The notes under the pieces were generated by a model. That model made no database searches. It had not been told where the DNA came from and saw only the letters and a list, made by a program, of their open reading frames with translations. A stretch of 64,000 bases of DNA from the NCBI RefSeq assembly GCF_002379095.1, contig NZ_NBZV01000005.1:62001-126000 (forward strand), given 5' to 3'. A program made the position numbers and the translations under genes. The DNA comes from Polaromonas sp. AER18D-145. Lineage in GTDB: Bacteria; Pseudomonadota; Gammaproteobacteria; Burkholderiales; Burkholderiaceae_C. Of this stretch, positions 36,335 to 45,407 are shown one piece after another; position 1 is the stretch's first letter, and the number at the start of each line of letters is the position of its first letter.

Positions 36335-37447
36335 CTACCCGGGCCTGTTCACAGTCTGGCGTGCGCCGCGGGCGGTGGCTGTGGGCGCCGTGCAGGCGCC
36401 GCACACCATGCCGGCCAGGCGCTGCAGCGCCTGCCAGCCGTCGGCCGGCCAGTCGGGCTGCTTCAGGCCTTTGACGATGCCGTCGACCTTGTGGGCGGCA
36501 TGCAGCAAATTGGCCAGCGTGGTGTCGCCCATGTGGGGCAACACCCGCTCGAACAGTTTTTCCTTGACGCCCCAGACGCGGTTTTCGCGCAGGGCCATCG
36601 GCATGGGCCGGCCCGTGCCCAGCGCGTCCTTGACCCGCTTCATGCTGCGGATGTCCTCGCTCAGGGCCCAGTGCACCAGCACCTCGGATTCGCCCTCGGA
36701 CTGCAGGCCGTCGAGCATGCGCTGGACGCGCAGCGCCTGGCCGCCGAGCACCGCTTCGGACAACTTGAACACGTCGTACCGCGCGACATTGAGCACGGCG
36801 TTTTCGACCTGGTCGAAACCCAGTTCTGCCGACGCCTCCCCGCCGGGGGGATACAGCAGGCCCAGCTTCTGGATCTCCTGGTGCGCAGCCAGCAGGTTGC
36901 CTTCCACCCGGTCGGCAAAAAACTGCAGTGTGCGCTGGCCCTCCTCGCCTTGCGCCACGCGCTGGCCCTGCTGCTGCAGGCGCTGCGCGATCCACTGCGG
37001 CAGGTTGCGGCGGTCAATCGGGTCGAACTTGACCGTGGTGCCAAAACTTTCCAGCGCGCCAAACCACGCACCCTTGGTCGTCATGCTGTCCAGGCGGGGC
37101 AGCAGCACCAGGGTCAGCGTGCTGTCGTCGCCCTGCGCGCGTTCGGCAATCTGCTGCAGCGCGACCGAGCCGTCCTTGCCGGGCTTGCCGCTGGGGATGC
37201 GGATCTCCACGATCTGTTTGTCGGCAAACAGGCTCAACGAGCCGCCGCTGGCCAACACCTCGCTCCAGTCGAAATGGGCACCGGCCACCGTGTGCACCGT
37301 GCGCTCGGTGTAACCCTGGGCCCGCGCGGCTGCGCGCAGCGCGTCAGCGAACTCCTGCACCAGCAGCGGCTCGTCGCCGTGCAGGGTGTACAGGCTTTTG
37401 AGCCCGCGCTTGAGGTGGTCGGAAAGTTGGGCGGGCGCCAGGTTCAT
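36335..37447 (-). CDS. holA: DNA polymerase III delta subunit
   Basis: 370 residues, near the usual 340-350, with a short extra basic tail (TARGARQTVNRPG). Features: GLKSLYTLHGDEPLLVQEFADALR at the N-terminus, EIRIPSGKPGKDG, and KLGLLYPPGGEASAELGFDQVENAV in the middle, typical of delta. It opens the sliding clamp within the clamp loader. In related genomes holA normally follows lptE; here an arginase on the opposite strand separates them, so holA must use a separate promoter within or beyond that insertion. Confidence 0.95.
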   Translation of the reverse strand: MNLAPAQLSDHLKRGLKSLYTLHGDEPLLVQEFADALRAAARAQGYTERTVHTVAGAHFDWSEVLASGGSLSLFADKQIVEIRIPSGKPGKDGSVALQQIAERAQGDDSTLTLVLLPRLDSMTTKGAWFGALESFGTTVKFDPIDRRNLPQWIAQRLQQQGQRVAQGEEGQRTLQFFADRVEGNLLAAHQEIQKLGLLYPPGGEASAELGFDQVENAVLNVARYDVFKLSEAVLGGQALRVQRMLDGLQSEGESEVLVHWALSEDIRSMKRVKDALGTGRPMPMALRENRVWGVKEKLFERVLPHMGDTTLANLLHAAHKVDGIVKGLKQPDWPADGWQALQRLAGMVCGACTAPTATARGARQTVNRPG

Positions 37448-37532
37448 GGTGACCCAAGTTTAGCGGCTGGGGGTTTTGCATCAAGTCCTCCTGGCCTGGC
37501 AGACGCGGCTTGGGGGCGGCATACTGCTTCCC

Positions 37533-38456
37533 ATGACACAACGCATTCGCCTGATTGGCGCGCCCACCGACATTGGCGCGGGTACCCGCGGCGCCTCCAT
37601 GGGGCCTGAGGCGCTGCGCGTGGCCGGCCTGCAGGCCACGCTGGAAGGCCGCGGCCTGCAGGTGAAGGACGACGGCAACCTGGGCGGCCCGCCCAACCCG
37701 TGGCAAGCGCCGGTTCGGGGTTACCGCCACCTGGCCGAAGTGGCCGCCTGGAACCGCTCGGTGCATGAGGCCGTGTTCTCGGCCCTCAGCGAGGGCGACC
37801 TGCCCCTCCTGCTGGGCGGCGACCACTGCCTGGCCATCGGCTCCATCAGCGCCGTGGCACGCCGCTGCCGCCAGACCGGCCAGGCGCTGCGTGTCCTGTG
37901 GCTGGACGCGCACGCCGACTTCAATACCGACAGCCTGACCCCCACCGGCAACACCCACGGCAACACCCACGGCATGCCCGTGGCCGTGTTGTGCGGGCAC
38001 GGCCCGTCCGAGCTGACCGGCATCGGCGGTGTGGTTCCGGCGATCCCGGCCTCGGCCGTCCGGCAGATCGGCATTCGCAGCGTCGACGAAGGCGAAAAAC
38101 ACTTGATCCGGCAGTCGGGCCTGGAAGTGTTCGACATGCGTTACATCGACGAGCAGGGCATGCGGCACACCATGGAAGCGGCGCTGGCCGGTGTCGATGC
38201 GCAGACCCACCTGCATGTGAGTTTTGACGTGGATTTCCTCGATGCGATGATTGCGCCCGGTGTGGCCACGGCCGTCAAGGGCGGCCCGACTTACCGCGAA
38301 GCCCAACTGTGCATGGAGATGATCGCCGACACCGGCCGCCTGGCCTCGCTGGACGTGATGGAACTCAACCCGGCCCTGGATGTGCGCAACGGCACGGCCG
38401 AGGTGGTACTGGAACTGGTCGAAAGCCTGTTCGGCAAAAGCACGCTGATGCGCTGA
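37533..38456 (+). CDS. rocF: Arginase
   Basis: 307 residues of the ureohydrolase family. Manganese ligands are visible: GGDHCLAIGSI, LDAHADFNT (DxHxD) and SFDVDFLDAMIAPGV (DxDxxD). It splits arginine to ornithine and urea. The catalytic-histidine loop, normally GNxHGxP once, appears twice: G139-N-T-H-G and N144-T-H-G-M, caused by a 12-nt tandem duplication at 37947-37970. It is the only plus-strand gene in a long minus-strand region and lies between holA and lptE, which are usually adjacent. The start ATG at 37533 gives MTQRIRLIGAP; no urease genes are seen here. Confidence 0.92.
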   Translation: MTQRIRLIGAPTDIGAGTRGASMGPEALRVAGLQATLEGRGLQVKDDGNLGGPPNPWQAPVRGYRHLAEVAAWNRSVHEAVFSALSEGDLPLLLGGDHCLAIGSISAVARRCRQTGQALRVLWLDAHADFNTDSLTPTGNTHGNTHGMPVAVLCGHGPSELTGIGGVVPAIPASAVRQIGIRSVDEGEKHLIRQSGLEVFDMRYIDEQGMRHTMEAALAGVDAQTHLHVSFDVDFLDAMIAPGVATAVKGGPTYREAQLCMEMIADTGRLASLDVMELNPALDVRNGTAEVVLELVESLFGKSTLMR

Positions 38457-38491
38457 TCTTCAAGAGATCGGGTCGCACCGGCGTCGTTCGC

Positions 38492-38545
38492 GCTACTGAA
38501 TTAATAGCTGCTTGCGCCCGCAGTTATTGGGCTCGCGCCCGATTT
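38492..38545 (+). repeat. 54-nt interspersed repeat, copy 6
   Basis: GCTACTGAATTAATAGCTGC then TTGCGCCCGCAG, GGGCTCGCGCCCGATTT; exactly 54 nt. It marks the junction between the arginase insertion and lptE. Confidence 0.75.
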
Positions 38546-38582
38546 CATGACATATTCCGGCCTGCGGCGCAGGCCCGCCGCG

Positions 38583-39083
38583 TCAGATCTCCTTGACGGC
38601 AGCCAGACGGCGCAGGATCTGCTGGACGATGTCGCTCTGCATGTCGCGGTACAGCAGCGCCTCCTCGGTTTCCTTGGCCAGCACCGCGGACTCGTTGAAG
38701 CTGATGTCGCGCTGCAGCACGATTTCGGCGGGGGGGATCAGCAACTTGCCCTTGAGCGTGCGCAGCTGGAACCTGAACCGCGTGCGCAGCTGGAACTCGC
38801 GCACCTGCCCAGAAGCATTGATGCCCACCACGGTTTTTTCGCGCTGGTCGAGCAACACATCGAGAATCACGTCCGCCTGAGCGATCAGGCGGGCGTCGCG
38901 GATCACCTTCACCGTTCCGCCGGCTTCCAGGTTGCGGTTGAGCTCGGTCCCCAGCGTCGAGGTTTCGGCCGCACCGCTGTATATGGTCTTGAACGCATAG
39001 TTGGGGGCCTTGCGCAAGGCAAAACCGCAGGCACTCAGGCTCCAGGCCGCCGCAGCGGACAACAGGAAAACGCGACGTTGCAT
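38583..39083 (-). CDS. lptE: LPS-assembly lipoprotein LptE
   Basis: 166 residues. A signal peptide ends in the lipobox LSAC with Cys19 as the lipidated residue. The body has the LptE-type FALRKAPNYAFKTIYSG and REFQLRTRFRFQLRTLKGKLLIPP segments. LptE plugs LptD in the outer membrane and helps lipopolysaccharide insertion. It starts 11 nt after leuS, the conserved arrangement in Proteobacteria, though the usual next gene, holA, is displaced. Confidence 0.93.
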   Translation of the reverse strand: MQRRVFLLSAAAAWSLSACGFALRKAPNYAFKTIYSGAAETSTLGTELNRNLEAGGTVKVIRDARLIAQADVILDVLLDQREKTVVGINASGQVREFQLRTRFRFQLRTLKGKLLIPPAEIVLQRDISFNESAVLAKETEEALLYRDMQSDIVQQILRRLAAVKEI

Positions 39084-39094
39084 GGTGGCTTCCT

Positions 39095-41743
39095 TCAGAC
39101 GACGATGTTGACCAGGCGGCCCGGCACAACGATGACTTTTTTGGCCGGGGCGCCGGCGGCCTGCTTGACAAACGCGTCGCAGGCCAGCGCCGCCGCCTCG
39201 ATCGCGGCCTTGTCGGCGCCGGCGGGCACGGTGACCGAGCCGCGCAGCTTGCCGTTGATCTGCAGCACCAGCTCGATCTCGTCCTGCACCAGGGCGGATT
39301 CATCAACCTCGGGCCAGGGCGCATCGAGCAGGCCGCCATGGTCTTTGGCAAAACCGAGATCCTCCCACAGGGCGTGCGCCACATGCGGCGTCGCAGGGTA
39401 AAGGCAACGCAGCAGGATGCCCATGCCGTCGCGCAGGGCAAACGCCGCGCCGGCCGACATCTGGCCCTTGAAGTCTTCCAGCGCATTGAGCAGCTTCATG
39501 CTGCCCGACACCACGGTGTTGTACTGCATGCGCTGGTAGTCGTAGTCGATCTGCTTGAGCACCGTGTGGATCTCGCGCCGCAGCGCCTGCGTTTCCTTGT
39601 CAAATACGGCCCCAGCCTTTTTGGGACGGGCGCCGGCAGCTCCTAATTGCATAGCATCGAGCTTGACGCCGAAGTTCCAGACGCGGCGCAGGAAACGGTA
39701 GGAGCCCTCGACGCCCGCGTCGTTCCACTCCAGCGTGGCTTCCGGCGGGGAGGTGAACATGGTGTACAGGCGCGCGGTGTCGGCGCCGTATTTCTCGATC
39801 AGGTCCTGCGGATCGACGCCGTTGTTCTTGCTCTTGCTCATGGTGCCCACGCCTTCGTAGGTGACCATGGAGCCGTCCTTCCTGAGCTTGGCGCCAATGA
39901 CCTTGCCCTGTTCGTCGTGCACGTCGTCCACATCTGCCGGCCAGAAGTACTCGACGCCGCCTTTCTCGCCCTTGCGCGAGTAGATGTGGTTGAGCACCAT
40001 GCCCTGGGTCAGCAGTTTGGTGAAGGGTTCGTCCACCTTGACCAGGCCCATGTCGCGCATGACCTTGGTCCAGAAACGCGCATACAGCAGGTGCAGGATG
40101 GCGTGTTCGATGCCGCCTATGTACTGGTCCATCGGCATCCAGTAGTTGGCGCCCTCCGCGACCATTTTTTCCTCGTTCTTCGGGTCGCAGTAACGCATGT
40201 AATACCAGGACGAATCAACGAAGGTGTCCATGGTGTCGGTCTCGCGCCGCGCCGGCTTGCCGCAGACCGGGCAGATCACGCCGGCATGGAAACCTTCATG
40301 CTTGTGCAGCGGGTTGCCCGAGCCATCGGGCACGCAGTCCTGCGGCAACACCACCGGCAGGTCTTTTTCCGGCACCGGCACCGCGCCGTGTTCCTCGCAG
40401 TGAATGATCGGAATTGGCGTGCCCCAGTAACGCTGGCGGCTCACACCCCAGTCGCGCAGGCGCCAGGTGGTTTTTTTCTCGCCCAGGCCCTTGGCGGCCA
40501 GGTCGGCGGCCACGGCATCGACCGCCGCCTTGAAGGCCAGGCCGTCGTATTTGCCGGAGTGGATCGCGACGCCCTGCTGCTTGTCGCCGTACCAGTCGGC
40601 CCAGGCCTCAAGGCTGTAGGTCTTGCCGGGGACATCCGTGACCTGCTTGATGGGCAGCTTGTATTTCTTCGCGAACTCGAAGTCGCGTTCGTCGTGCGCG
40701 GGCACACCCATGACCGCACCGTCGCCGTAACTCATGAGCACGTAGTTGCCGACCCAGACTTCCACAGCCTCGCCGGTCAGCGGGTGGGTGACAAACAGGC
40801 CGGTGCGCTCGCCTTTTTTTTCCTGCGTGGCCAGTTCGGCCTCGGTGGTGCCGCCGGACTTGCATTCCTCGATGAAGGCCGTGAGTTTCGGGTTAGCCGC
40901 CGCCGCGTGGAGCGCCAGCGGGTGTTCGGGCGCCACGGCGCAGAAGGTCACACCCATGATGGTGTCGGCGCGCGTCGTGAAGACGTACATCTTCCCGTCG
41001 CCGATCAGTGCACCGTCTGCGCCCTGGATGTCGTGCGTGAACGCAAAACGCACGCCTTCGCTTTTGCCGATCCAGTTTTCCTGCATCAGCTTGACGCGTT
41101 CGGGCCAGCCCGGCAGCTTGTTGCTGACGCTGTCGAGCAGTTCTTCGGCGTAGTCGGTGATCTTCAGGTAGTAGCCGGGGATCTCGCGCTTTTCAACCAC
41201 GGCGCCGGTGCGCCAGCCCTTGCCGTCGATCACCTGCTCGTTGGCCAGCACGGTCTGGTCCACCGGGTCCCAGTTGACGACCTGGGTCTTGCGGTAGGCA
41301 ATGCCCTTATCCAGCATTTTGAGGAACAGCCACTGGTTCCACTTGTAATAACTCGGGTCGCAGGTGGCGACCTCGCGGCTCCAGTCGATCGCCAGCCCCA
41401 TCGCCTGCATCTGCTTTTTCATGTAGGCGATGTTGTCGTAGGTCCACTGCGCCGGTGGCACGCCGTTTTTCATCGCGGCGTTTTCGGCCGGCAGGCCGAA
41501 CGCGTCCCAGCCCATGGGCATGAGCACGTTGTAGCCCTTCATGCGCAGGTAACGCGTGAGCATGTCGTTGATGGTGTAGTTGCGCACATGGCCCATGTGC
41601 AGCTTGCCGCTGGGGTAGGGCAGCATGGAGCAGGCGTAATACTTCTTTTTGGACGGGTCTTCGGTGACGCGGTAGGCATCCGCGGCGGTCCAGTGGGTTT
41701 GCGCACTGCGCTCAACGTCGAGGTGGTTGTATTTGTCTTGCAT
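39095..41743 (-). CDS. leuS: Leucyl-tRNA synthetase
   Basis: 882 residues. HMGH (49-52, in [11 protein letters not shown]) and the KMSKS-type loop ([13 protein letters not shown]) define the class I active site; the editing domain and the zinc-binding CPVC are present. It charges tRNA-Leu in the cytoplasm. Codons 697-714 ([18 protein letters not shown]) are exactly one copy of the 54-nt interspersed repeat, read in frame on the coding strand, located in the linker between the catalytic region and the anticodon-binding helices. This linker varies in length between species, which may explain why it tolerates the insertion. Confidence 0.97.
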   Translation of the reverse strand: MQDKYNHLDVERSAQTHWTAADAYRVTEDPSKKKYYACSMLPYPSGKLHMGHVRNYTINDMLTRYLRMKGYNVLMPMGWDAFGLPAENAAMKNGVPPAQWTYDNIAYMKKQMQAMGLAIDWSREVATCDPSYYKWNQWLFLKMLDKGIAYRKTQVVNWDPVDQTVLANEQVIDGKGWRTGAVVEKREIPGYYLKITDYAEELLDSVSNKLPGWPERVKLMQENWIGKSEGVRFAFTHDIQGADGALIGDGKMYVFTTRADTIMGVTFCAVAPEHPLALHAAAANPKLTAFIEECKSGGTTEAELATQEKKGERTGLFVTHPLTGEAVEVWVGNYVLMSYGDGAVMGVPAHDERDFEFAKKYKLPIKQVTDVPGKTYSLEAWADWYGDKQQGVAIHSGKYDGLAFKAAVDAVAADLAAKGLGEKKTTWRLRDWGVSRQRYWGTPIPIIHCEEHGAVPVPEKDLPVVLPQDCVPDGSGNPLHKHEGFHAGVICPVCGKPARRETDTMDTFVDSSWYYMRYCDPKNEEKMVAEGANYWMPMDQYIGGIEHAILHLLYARFWTKVMRDMGLVKVDEPFTKLLTQGMVLNHIYSRKGEKGGVEYFWPADVDDVHDEQGKVIGAKLRKDGSMVTYEGVGTMSKSKNNGVDPQDLIEKYGADTARLYTMFTSPPEATLEWNDAGVEGSYRFLRRVWNFGVKLDAMQLGAAGARPKKAGAVFDKETQALRREIHTVLKQIDYDYQRMQYNTVVSGSMKLLNALEDFKGQMSAGAAFALRDGMGILLRCLYPATPHVAHALWEDLGFAKDHGGLLDAPWPEVDESALVQDEIELVLQINGKLRGSVTVPAGADKAAIEAAALACDAFVKQAAGAPAKKVIVVPGRLVNIVV
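39602..39655 (-). repeat. 54-nt interspersed repeat inside leuS, copy 7
   Basis: On the leuS strand it reads GCTATGCAATTAGGAGCTGC, then CGGCGCCCGTCCC, AAGGCTGGGGCCGTATTT. It is exactly 18 codons long and in frame, and adds a basic Lys-Lys segment to LeuRS. Confidence 0.7.
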
Positions 41744-41836
41744 GGCGCACGGAAGATGGAAAAGGATGAAGCAGCCTCTTGCTGCCGGTTGCAGGGATTT
41801 TAGGCGCTGGACCGGGCTTGCCCCGCTGGAGCGCCT

Positions 41837-42283
41837 TCAGGGCCGGGTCGCAGGGGCTGGCGTCGCGGTGGCGGGGGCGTTCGCCACGAAGCCGATGCGG
41901 TTCAGGCCGGCTTTTTGCGCGATGCCCATAACCTCGACGATGCGGCCATAAGGCACGGCCTCGTCGGCACGCAGTTGCACTTCGGTGTCGGGGTTCAGCG
42001 CAGCGCTTTGCCTGAGGCGCTGGTCCAGCTGGTCGCTGGAGACCGGCTGGTCATTCAGAAAAGCCTGGCCGGCCTTGTCGACCACCAGCGTGACGTATTT
42101 CGGCGCCTCGTTTGGCCGCGCGGCGTCACTTTTGGGCAGGTCCAGCTTGATCGAGCTGGCCAGCAGGGGCGCGGTGATGATGAAGATCACCACCAGCACC
42201 AGCATCACGTCCACCAGCGGGGTGACGTTGATCTCGCTCATGGGCTGGGCGCCCTGGGTGCGTTCAAGGCGGCCGAAGCTCAT
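41837..42283 (-). CDS. exbD: ExbD/TolR-family biopolymer transport protein
   Basis: 148 residues with a single N-terminal membrane helix (PLVDVMLVLVVIFIITAPLL) that carries the essential Asp in the NVTPLVDVMLVL motif, then a periplasmic domain (AVPYGRIVEVMGIAQKAG). With ExbB it uses proton flow to energise TonB or a Tol-like system. It has a short Pro/Ala-rich tail. The gene is separated from its partner exbB by a 232-nt spacer containing two tandem repeat units, which is wider than normal for this pair. It ends 93 nt before leuS. Confidence 0.9.
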   Translation of the reverse strand: MSFGRLERTQGAQPMSEINVTPLVDVMLVLVVIFIITAPLLASSIKLDLPKSDAARPNEAPKYVTLVVDKAGQAFLNDQPVSSDQLDQRLRQSAALNPDTEVQLRADEAVPYGRIVEVMGIAQKAGLNRIGFVANAPATATPAPATRP

Positions 42284-42294
42284 GACAAATGGCC

Positions 42295-42440
42295 CCCACG
42301 CTTGTCGCTTCGCGTACTGCGCTGCCCCCCGAGGGGGCGCTGCGCCTGCGGCCCGGCGAAGCCGGTTCCGCGGCCCCGGCTGGTGGAGAGGGAACTCCCA
42401 CGCTTGTCGCTTTGCGTACTGCGCTGTCCCCCGAGGGGGC
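42295..42440. repeat. Two direct 44-bp repeat units between exbB and exbD
   Basis: Units at 42295-42338 and 42397-42440 start CCCACGCTTGTCGCTT and end CCCCCGAGGGGGC; they differ at only two positions over 44 bp. The CCCCCGAGGGGGC end is palindromic. Related copies lie at 45356-45404 (inverted) and 48755-48800. The spacer between the units is GC-rich and non-coding. Confidence 0.7.
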
Positions 42441-42515
42441 CGTCATATTCCTTGGGACGGCCCGGCGGAAAATGGCCTTCCGCGCCGGGTACTTGGCAGG
42501 CAATGGTGCACATGG

Positions 42516-43160
42516 TCAGTCTTTGCGACTGAGTAACAGCTCGCGCAAATCATAGGCAAACCCTTCCAGGTCAGCCTCGATGCGGCCGATGTTGCGGCCG
42601 AAGATGTTGTAGGCCAGCACCGCCGGGATGGCCACGGCCAGGCCGGCGGCGGTCATGATCAGCGCCTCGCCGACCGGGCCGGACACCTTGTCAATGGTGA
42701 TCTGGCCGGCCGCGGCAATGCCGGTCAGCGCGTGGTAAATGCCCCAGACGGTGCCCAGCAGGCCGACAAAGGGCGCGGTGGAACCGACGGTGGCAAGCAG
42801 GACCTGGCCGTACTGCAGCTTGTGCAGCACCGCGTGCAGCGCATCGCGCAGGACCCGCGTCAGCTGCTGGGACCTGTCGCCGGCCGAGGCCAGCGTGCCG
42901 CCGGCCTGCAGCCTAGTGGCGGCGATCAGGGGCAGCACCAGTGCCTCGCGGTCGAAAGCAGCCACCTTGGGCTGGGCCTCCTCGACAGAGGCGGACTGCC
43001 AGAACACCGCCGTGCTGCGCGCCACATCGCCGGCTGCCCGCTGGAGCAGCCAGGTTTTCCAGACAATCACGACCCAGCTGGCCACCGACATCGCCAGCAA
43101 CAACACTGCCACGAGCCCGGTCACGGCATCGCCCTGGGTGATCAGCGCGAGCACGTTCAT
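42516..43160 (-). CDS. exbB: ExbB/TolQ-family proton channel protein
   Basis: 214 residues with three membrane segments (about 10-35, 115-140 and 160-185). The MotA/TolQ/ExbB signature is clear: LLATVGSTAPFVGLLGTVWGIYHAL and GPVGEALIMTAAGLAVAIPAVLAYNIF. It forms the proton channel that, with ExbD, drives TonB- or Tol-dependent transport in the inner membrane. It begins 4 nt after dapB. Because no TonB or Tol-Pal gene is adjacent, the exact system it serves is not certain; the neighbourhood with fur favours iron uptake. Confidence 0.9.
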   Translation of the reverse strand: MNVLALITQGDAVTGLVAVLLLAMSVASWVVIVWKTWLLQRAAGDVARSTAVFWQSASVEEAQPKVAAFDREALVLPLIAATRLQAGGTLASAGDRSQQLTRVLRDALHAVLHKLQYGQVLLATVGSTAPFVGLLGTVWGIYHALTGIAAAGQITIDKVSGPVGEALIMTAAGLAVAIPAVLAYNIFGRNIGRIEADLEGFAYDLRELLLSRKD

Positions 43161-43164
43161 GGGT

Positions 43165-43986
43165 TCACTTCAAACTGAGCACATCGAACATGTCGAACAG
43201 GCCAGCCGATTTGCCGGCCAGAAAACGCGCGGCCCGCAGGCTGCCCTGGGCGTAGGTGGCGCGGCTGGAGGATTTGTGGGTGATTTCAATACGTTCGCCG
43301 GTACCGGCAAACAGCACGGTGTGGTCACCGACAATGTCGCCGCCGCGAATCGTCGCAAAACCGATGGACGAGGGGTCACGCTCGCCGGTCACGCCTTCGC
43401 GGGCGTACACCGCGCAGTCCTTGAGGTCGCGACCCAGCGCGCCGGCGATCACCTCGCCCATTTTCAGCGCGGTGCCGGACGGCGCATCGACCTTGTGCCG
43501 GTGGTGGGCCTCGATGATTTCGATGTCGTAGCCGGTGTTCAGGGCTTTGGCGGCCATTTCGAGCAGCTTGAGCGTGACGTTCACCCCCACACTCATGTTG
43601 GGCGCCATGACGATGGCGATGTCCCTGGCGGCAGCGGCGATGTCGGCTTTTTGCGCGTCGGAAAATCCGGTCGTGCCGATCACCAGCTTGACGCCGAGTT
43701 CGCGGCATTGGGCCAGGTGGGCCATTGTGCCTTCGGGGCGGGTGAAATCGATCAGCACCTGGGCGCCGCCCAGACCGGCGGCCAGGTCGGCGGTGATCAT
43801 GACGCCGCTGGCCTGTCCGAGGAAGGCCGCGGCATCGCTTCCCAGAGCCGGGCTGGTGGCCACATCCAGCGCGCCGCTCAGCTGGCAGTCGCCGCTGGTG
43901 CGCACCGCCTCGACCAGCATCTGGCCCATGCGGCCGCTGGCGCCGGCCACCGCGATGCGCAGAGGGGCCTGCTGCAGTACGCTCAC
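43165..43986 (-). CDS. dapB: 4-hydroxy-tetrahydrodipicolinate reductase
   Basis: 273 residues. NAD(P)H-binding [19 protein letters not shown] at the N-terminus, then [15 protein letters not shown], the active-site motif [23 protein letters not shown] with the catalytic His and Lys, and a C-terminal [21 protein letters not shown]. It forms tetrahydrodipicolinate for lysine and cell-wall diaminopimelate synthesis. Its start overlaps the bamE stop by 4 nt, a conserved pairing in Burkholderiales. Confidence 0.97.
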   Translation of the reverse strand: MSVLQQAPLRIAVAGASGRMGQMLVEAVRTSGDCQLSGALDVATSPALGSDAAAFLGQASGVMITADLAAGLGGAQVLIDFTRPEGTMAHLAQCRELGVKLVIGTTGFSDAQKADIAAAARDIAIVMAPNMSVGVNVTLKLLEMAAKALNTGYDIEIIEAHHRHKVDAPSGTALKMGEVIAGALGRDLKDCAVYAREGVTGERDPSSIGFATIRGGDIVGDHTVLFAGTGERIEITHKSSSRATYAQGSLRAARFLAGKSAGLFDMFDVLSLK

Positions 43987-44573
43987 CGGGCCGGGCTTTC
44001 CAGCGGAGGGTAGCTGGCGGCCGACGGCGCGGACACGGCGGGTGTTGGCGGGGTGGTGGTGGCCGTCGCGGCCGGCTTCTTTTCGGCGGCCTTGAGCTGC
44101 TCTTCGGTCAGCTCCAGCACCGGCACCTTGCCGAGCTTGCGGCGGGAGTCCAGCTTGGCGACGAAATCCGACTCGCTGGGCATGGTGTCGCCCTCGAACC
44201 GCTCGAGGGCCTCACCCTTGAAAAAGACCGTGAGCCTGAGTGCCTGCGGCTCCACGCCCTGGCGCTTCAGGGTAAACACATAGTCCCATCGGTCCGCATG
44301 GAACACGCTGGCCAGCAGCGGTGTGCCCAGCACCTGGCGCACCTGGTCGCGGGACATGCCGGGCTTGAGCAGCTCGACCTGTTCCCTGGAGACGAAGTTG
44401 CCCTGGACAACCTCGACCTTGTAGGGCGTGATCCAGTTGACGGGGTTGATTTTGCTTTCGCTCAAGCCCCCGGTCACGCCCTTGCTGCTGCCGCAGGCAG
44501 CCAGTCCGGCGCAGGCCAGGACGGCGAAAGCGGTGTGGAGGCCGCGACGGTAATTTGCACGCATGGCTGACAT
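43983..44573 (-). CDS. bamE: Outer membrane assembly lipoprotein BamE (SmpA/OmlA)
   Basis: 196 residues. A signal peptide ends at the lipobox LAAC (Cys27). The SmpA/OmlA domain follows: [48 protein letters not shown] low-complexity Ala/Thr/Pro tail of about 50 residues is extra compared with E. coli BamE. It is part of the BAM complex that inserts beta-barrel proteins. The ATG at 44573 lacks a strong ribosome-binding site; an ATG three codons downstream is an alternative. It is divergent from fur. Confidence 0.93.
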   Translation of the reverse strand: MSAMRANYRRGLHTAFAVLACAGLAACGSSKGVTGGLSESKINPVNWITPYKVEVVQGNFVSREQVELLKPGMSRDQVRQVLGTPLLASVFHADRWDYVFTLKRQGVEPQALRLTVFFKGEALERFEGDTMPSESDFVAKLDSRRKLGKVPVLELTEEQLKAAEKKPAATATTTPPTPAVSAPSAASYPPLESPAR

Positions 44574-44703
44574 AGTAGGGAGGTGTAGCGATATGATTGG
44601 CCATTGTAGCGGCAGGGTGCCGCCGCGTACGCGCCTCCCGCCCCTGAATGCCGAGCCTGCACAGGCCCCGACTGCGGCCCCTTTTCCTCAGGAAGCCTCC
44701 CCC

Positions 44704-45156
44704 ATGAGCAACATCGACGAACTCAAGAACACCGGACTGAAAGCCACCCTGCCGCGCCTGAAGATCCTGGAGATTTTCCAGGCCGGCAAGCAGCGGCACA
44801 TGACGGCGGAAGATGTTTTCCGGGTGCTGCTGGAAGACCGGTCCGACATCGGGCTGGCCACGGTTTACCGCGTGTTGACCCAGTTTGAGCAGGCCGGCCT
44901 GCTCAACCGCAGCAATTTCGAATCCGGCAAGGCCGTCTATGAAATCAACGAAGGCCAGCACCATGACCACCTGGTGTGCCTCGATTGCGGCAAGGTCGAG
45001 GAGTTTTACGACGCGGAAATCGAAAAGCGCCAGCACGCGGTCGCCAAGGCCAAGGGTTTTGCGATCGCCGACCATTCGCTGTCGATGTATGCCAACTGCA
45101 CCAAGGACAAGTGCCCGAACCGTCCCGTGTCGCCACGGCATCCGCACCACGGCTGA
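44704..45156 (+). CDS. fur: Ferric uptake regulator
   Basis: 150 residues. A winged-helix N-terminal domain ([41 protein letters not shown]) and a metal-binding dimer domain with [16 protein letters not shown] (Cys92, Cys95) and CTKDKC (Cys132, Cys137). It represses iron-uptake genes when Fe2+ is bound. The ATG at 44704 has an AGGAAG ribosome-binding site; upstream codons in the same frame are unlike the family. It is divergent from bamE across 130 nt, the conserved Burkholderiales order. The C-terminal His-rich tail is typical. Confidence 0.96.
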   Translation: MSNIDELKNTGLKATLPRLKILEIFQAGKQRHMTAEDVFRVLLEDRSDIGLATVYRVLTQFEQAGLLNRSNFESGKAVYEINEGQHHDHLVCLDCGKVEEFYDAEIEKRQHAVAKAKGFAIADHSLSMYANCTKDKCPNRPVSPRHPHHG

Positions 45157-45202
45157 TTTTTGATGGAAATGGGCGGCAGCCCCTGACTGGCGGGTGCAAA
45201 CA

Positions 45203-45219
45203 GCTATTAATTCAATAGC
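45203..45219 (+). repeat. 54-nt repeat family, partial copy 8
   Basis: Only the leading near-palindrome GCTATTAATTCAATAGC is well kept; the rest (ATGAGGCGAGGG) is diverged. It lies 46 nt after the fur stop. Confidence 0.6.
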
Positions 45220-45316
45220 AAAATATGAGGCGAGGGTTTCGCGCCGGGCCGCTCACGAAGTGGGCGAGCGCAGGTGCTCTCAATTCAAGCAGGGGCCGCG
45301 GAACCGGCCTTGGCCT

Positions 45317-45404
45317 GTCCTGAGTTTGTCGAAGGGCCGGGCCGCAGGCGCAACGGCCCCCTCGGGGGGCAAGAGAGCTACACGCAGTGAGCGACCGTGG
45401 GGGC
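45317..45404 (-). repeat. REP-like element and inverted GC-rich repeat before hprK end
   Basis: 45317-45336 is the reverse complement of a CCCTTCGACA...CTCAGGAC element like the one at 8259. 45356-45404 on the minus strand reads GCCCCCACGGTCGCTCACTG...CCCCCCGAGGGGGC, nearly identical to the copy after corA at 48755-48800. The palindromic GCCCCCTCGGGGGGC could end transcription from either side. Confidence 0.6.
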
Positions 45405-45407
45405 TAT

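Noticed and set aside
39647-41803. A 718-codon plus-strand frame opposite leuS
   Set aside because: It is antisense to an unambiguous leucyl-tRNA synthetase and has low-complexity composition.
42295-42440. Possible CRISPR array
   Set aside because: Only two direct units occur, the unit is intergenic repeat-like, and there are no cas genes.
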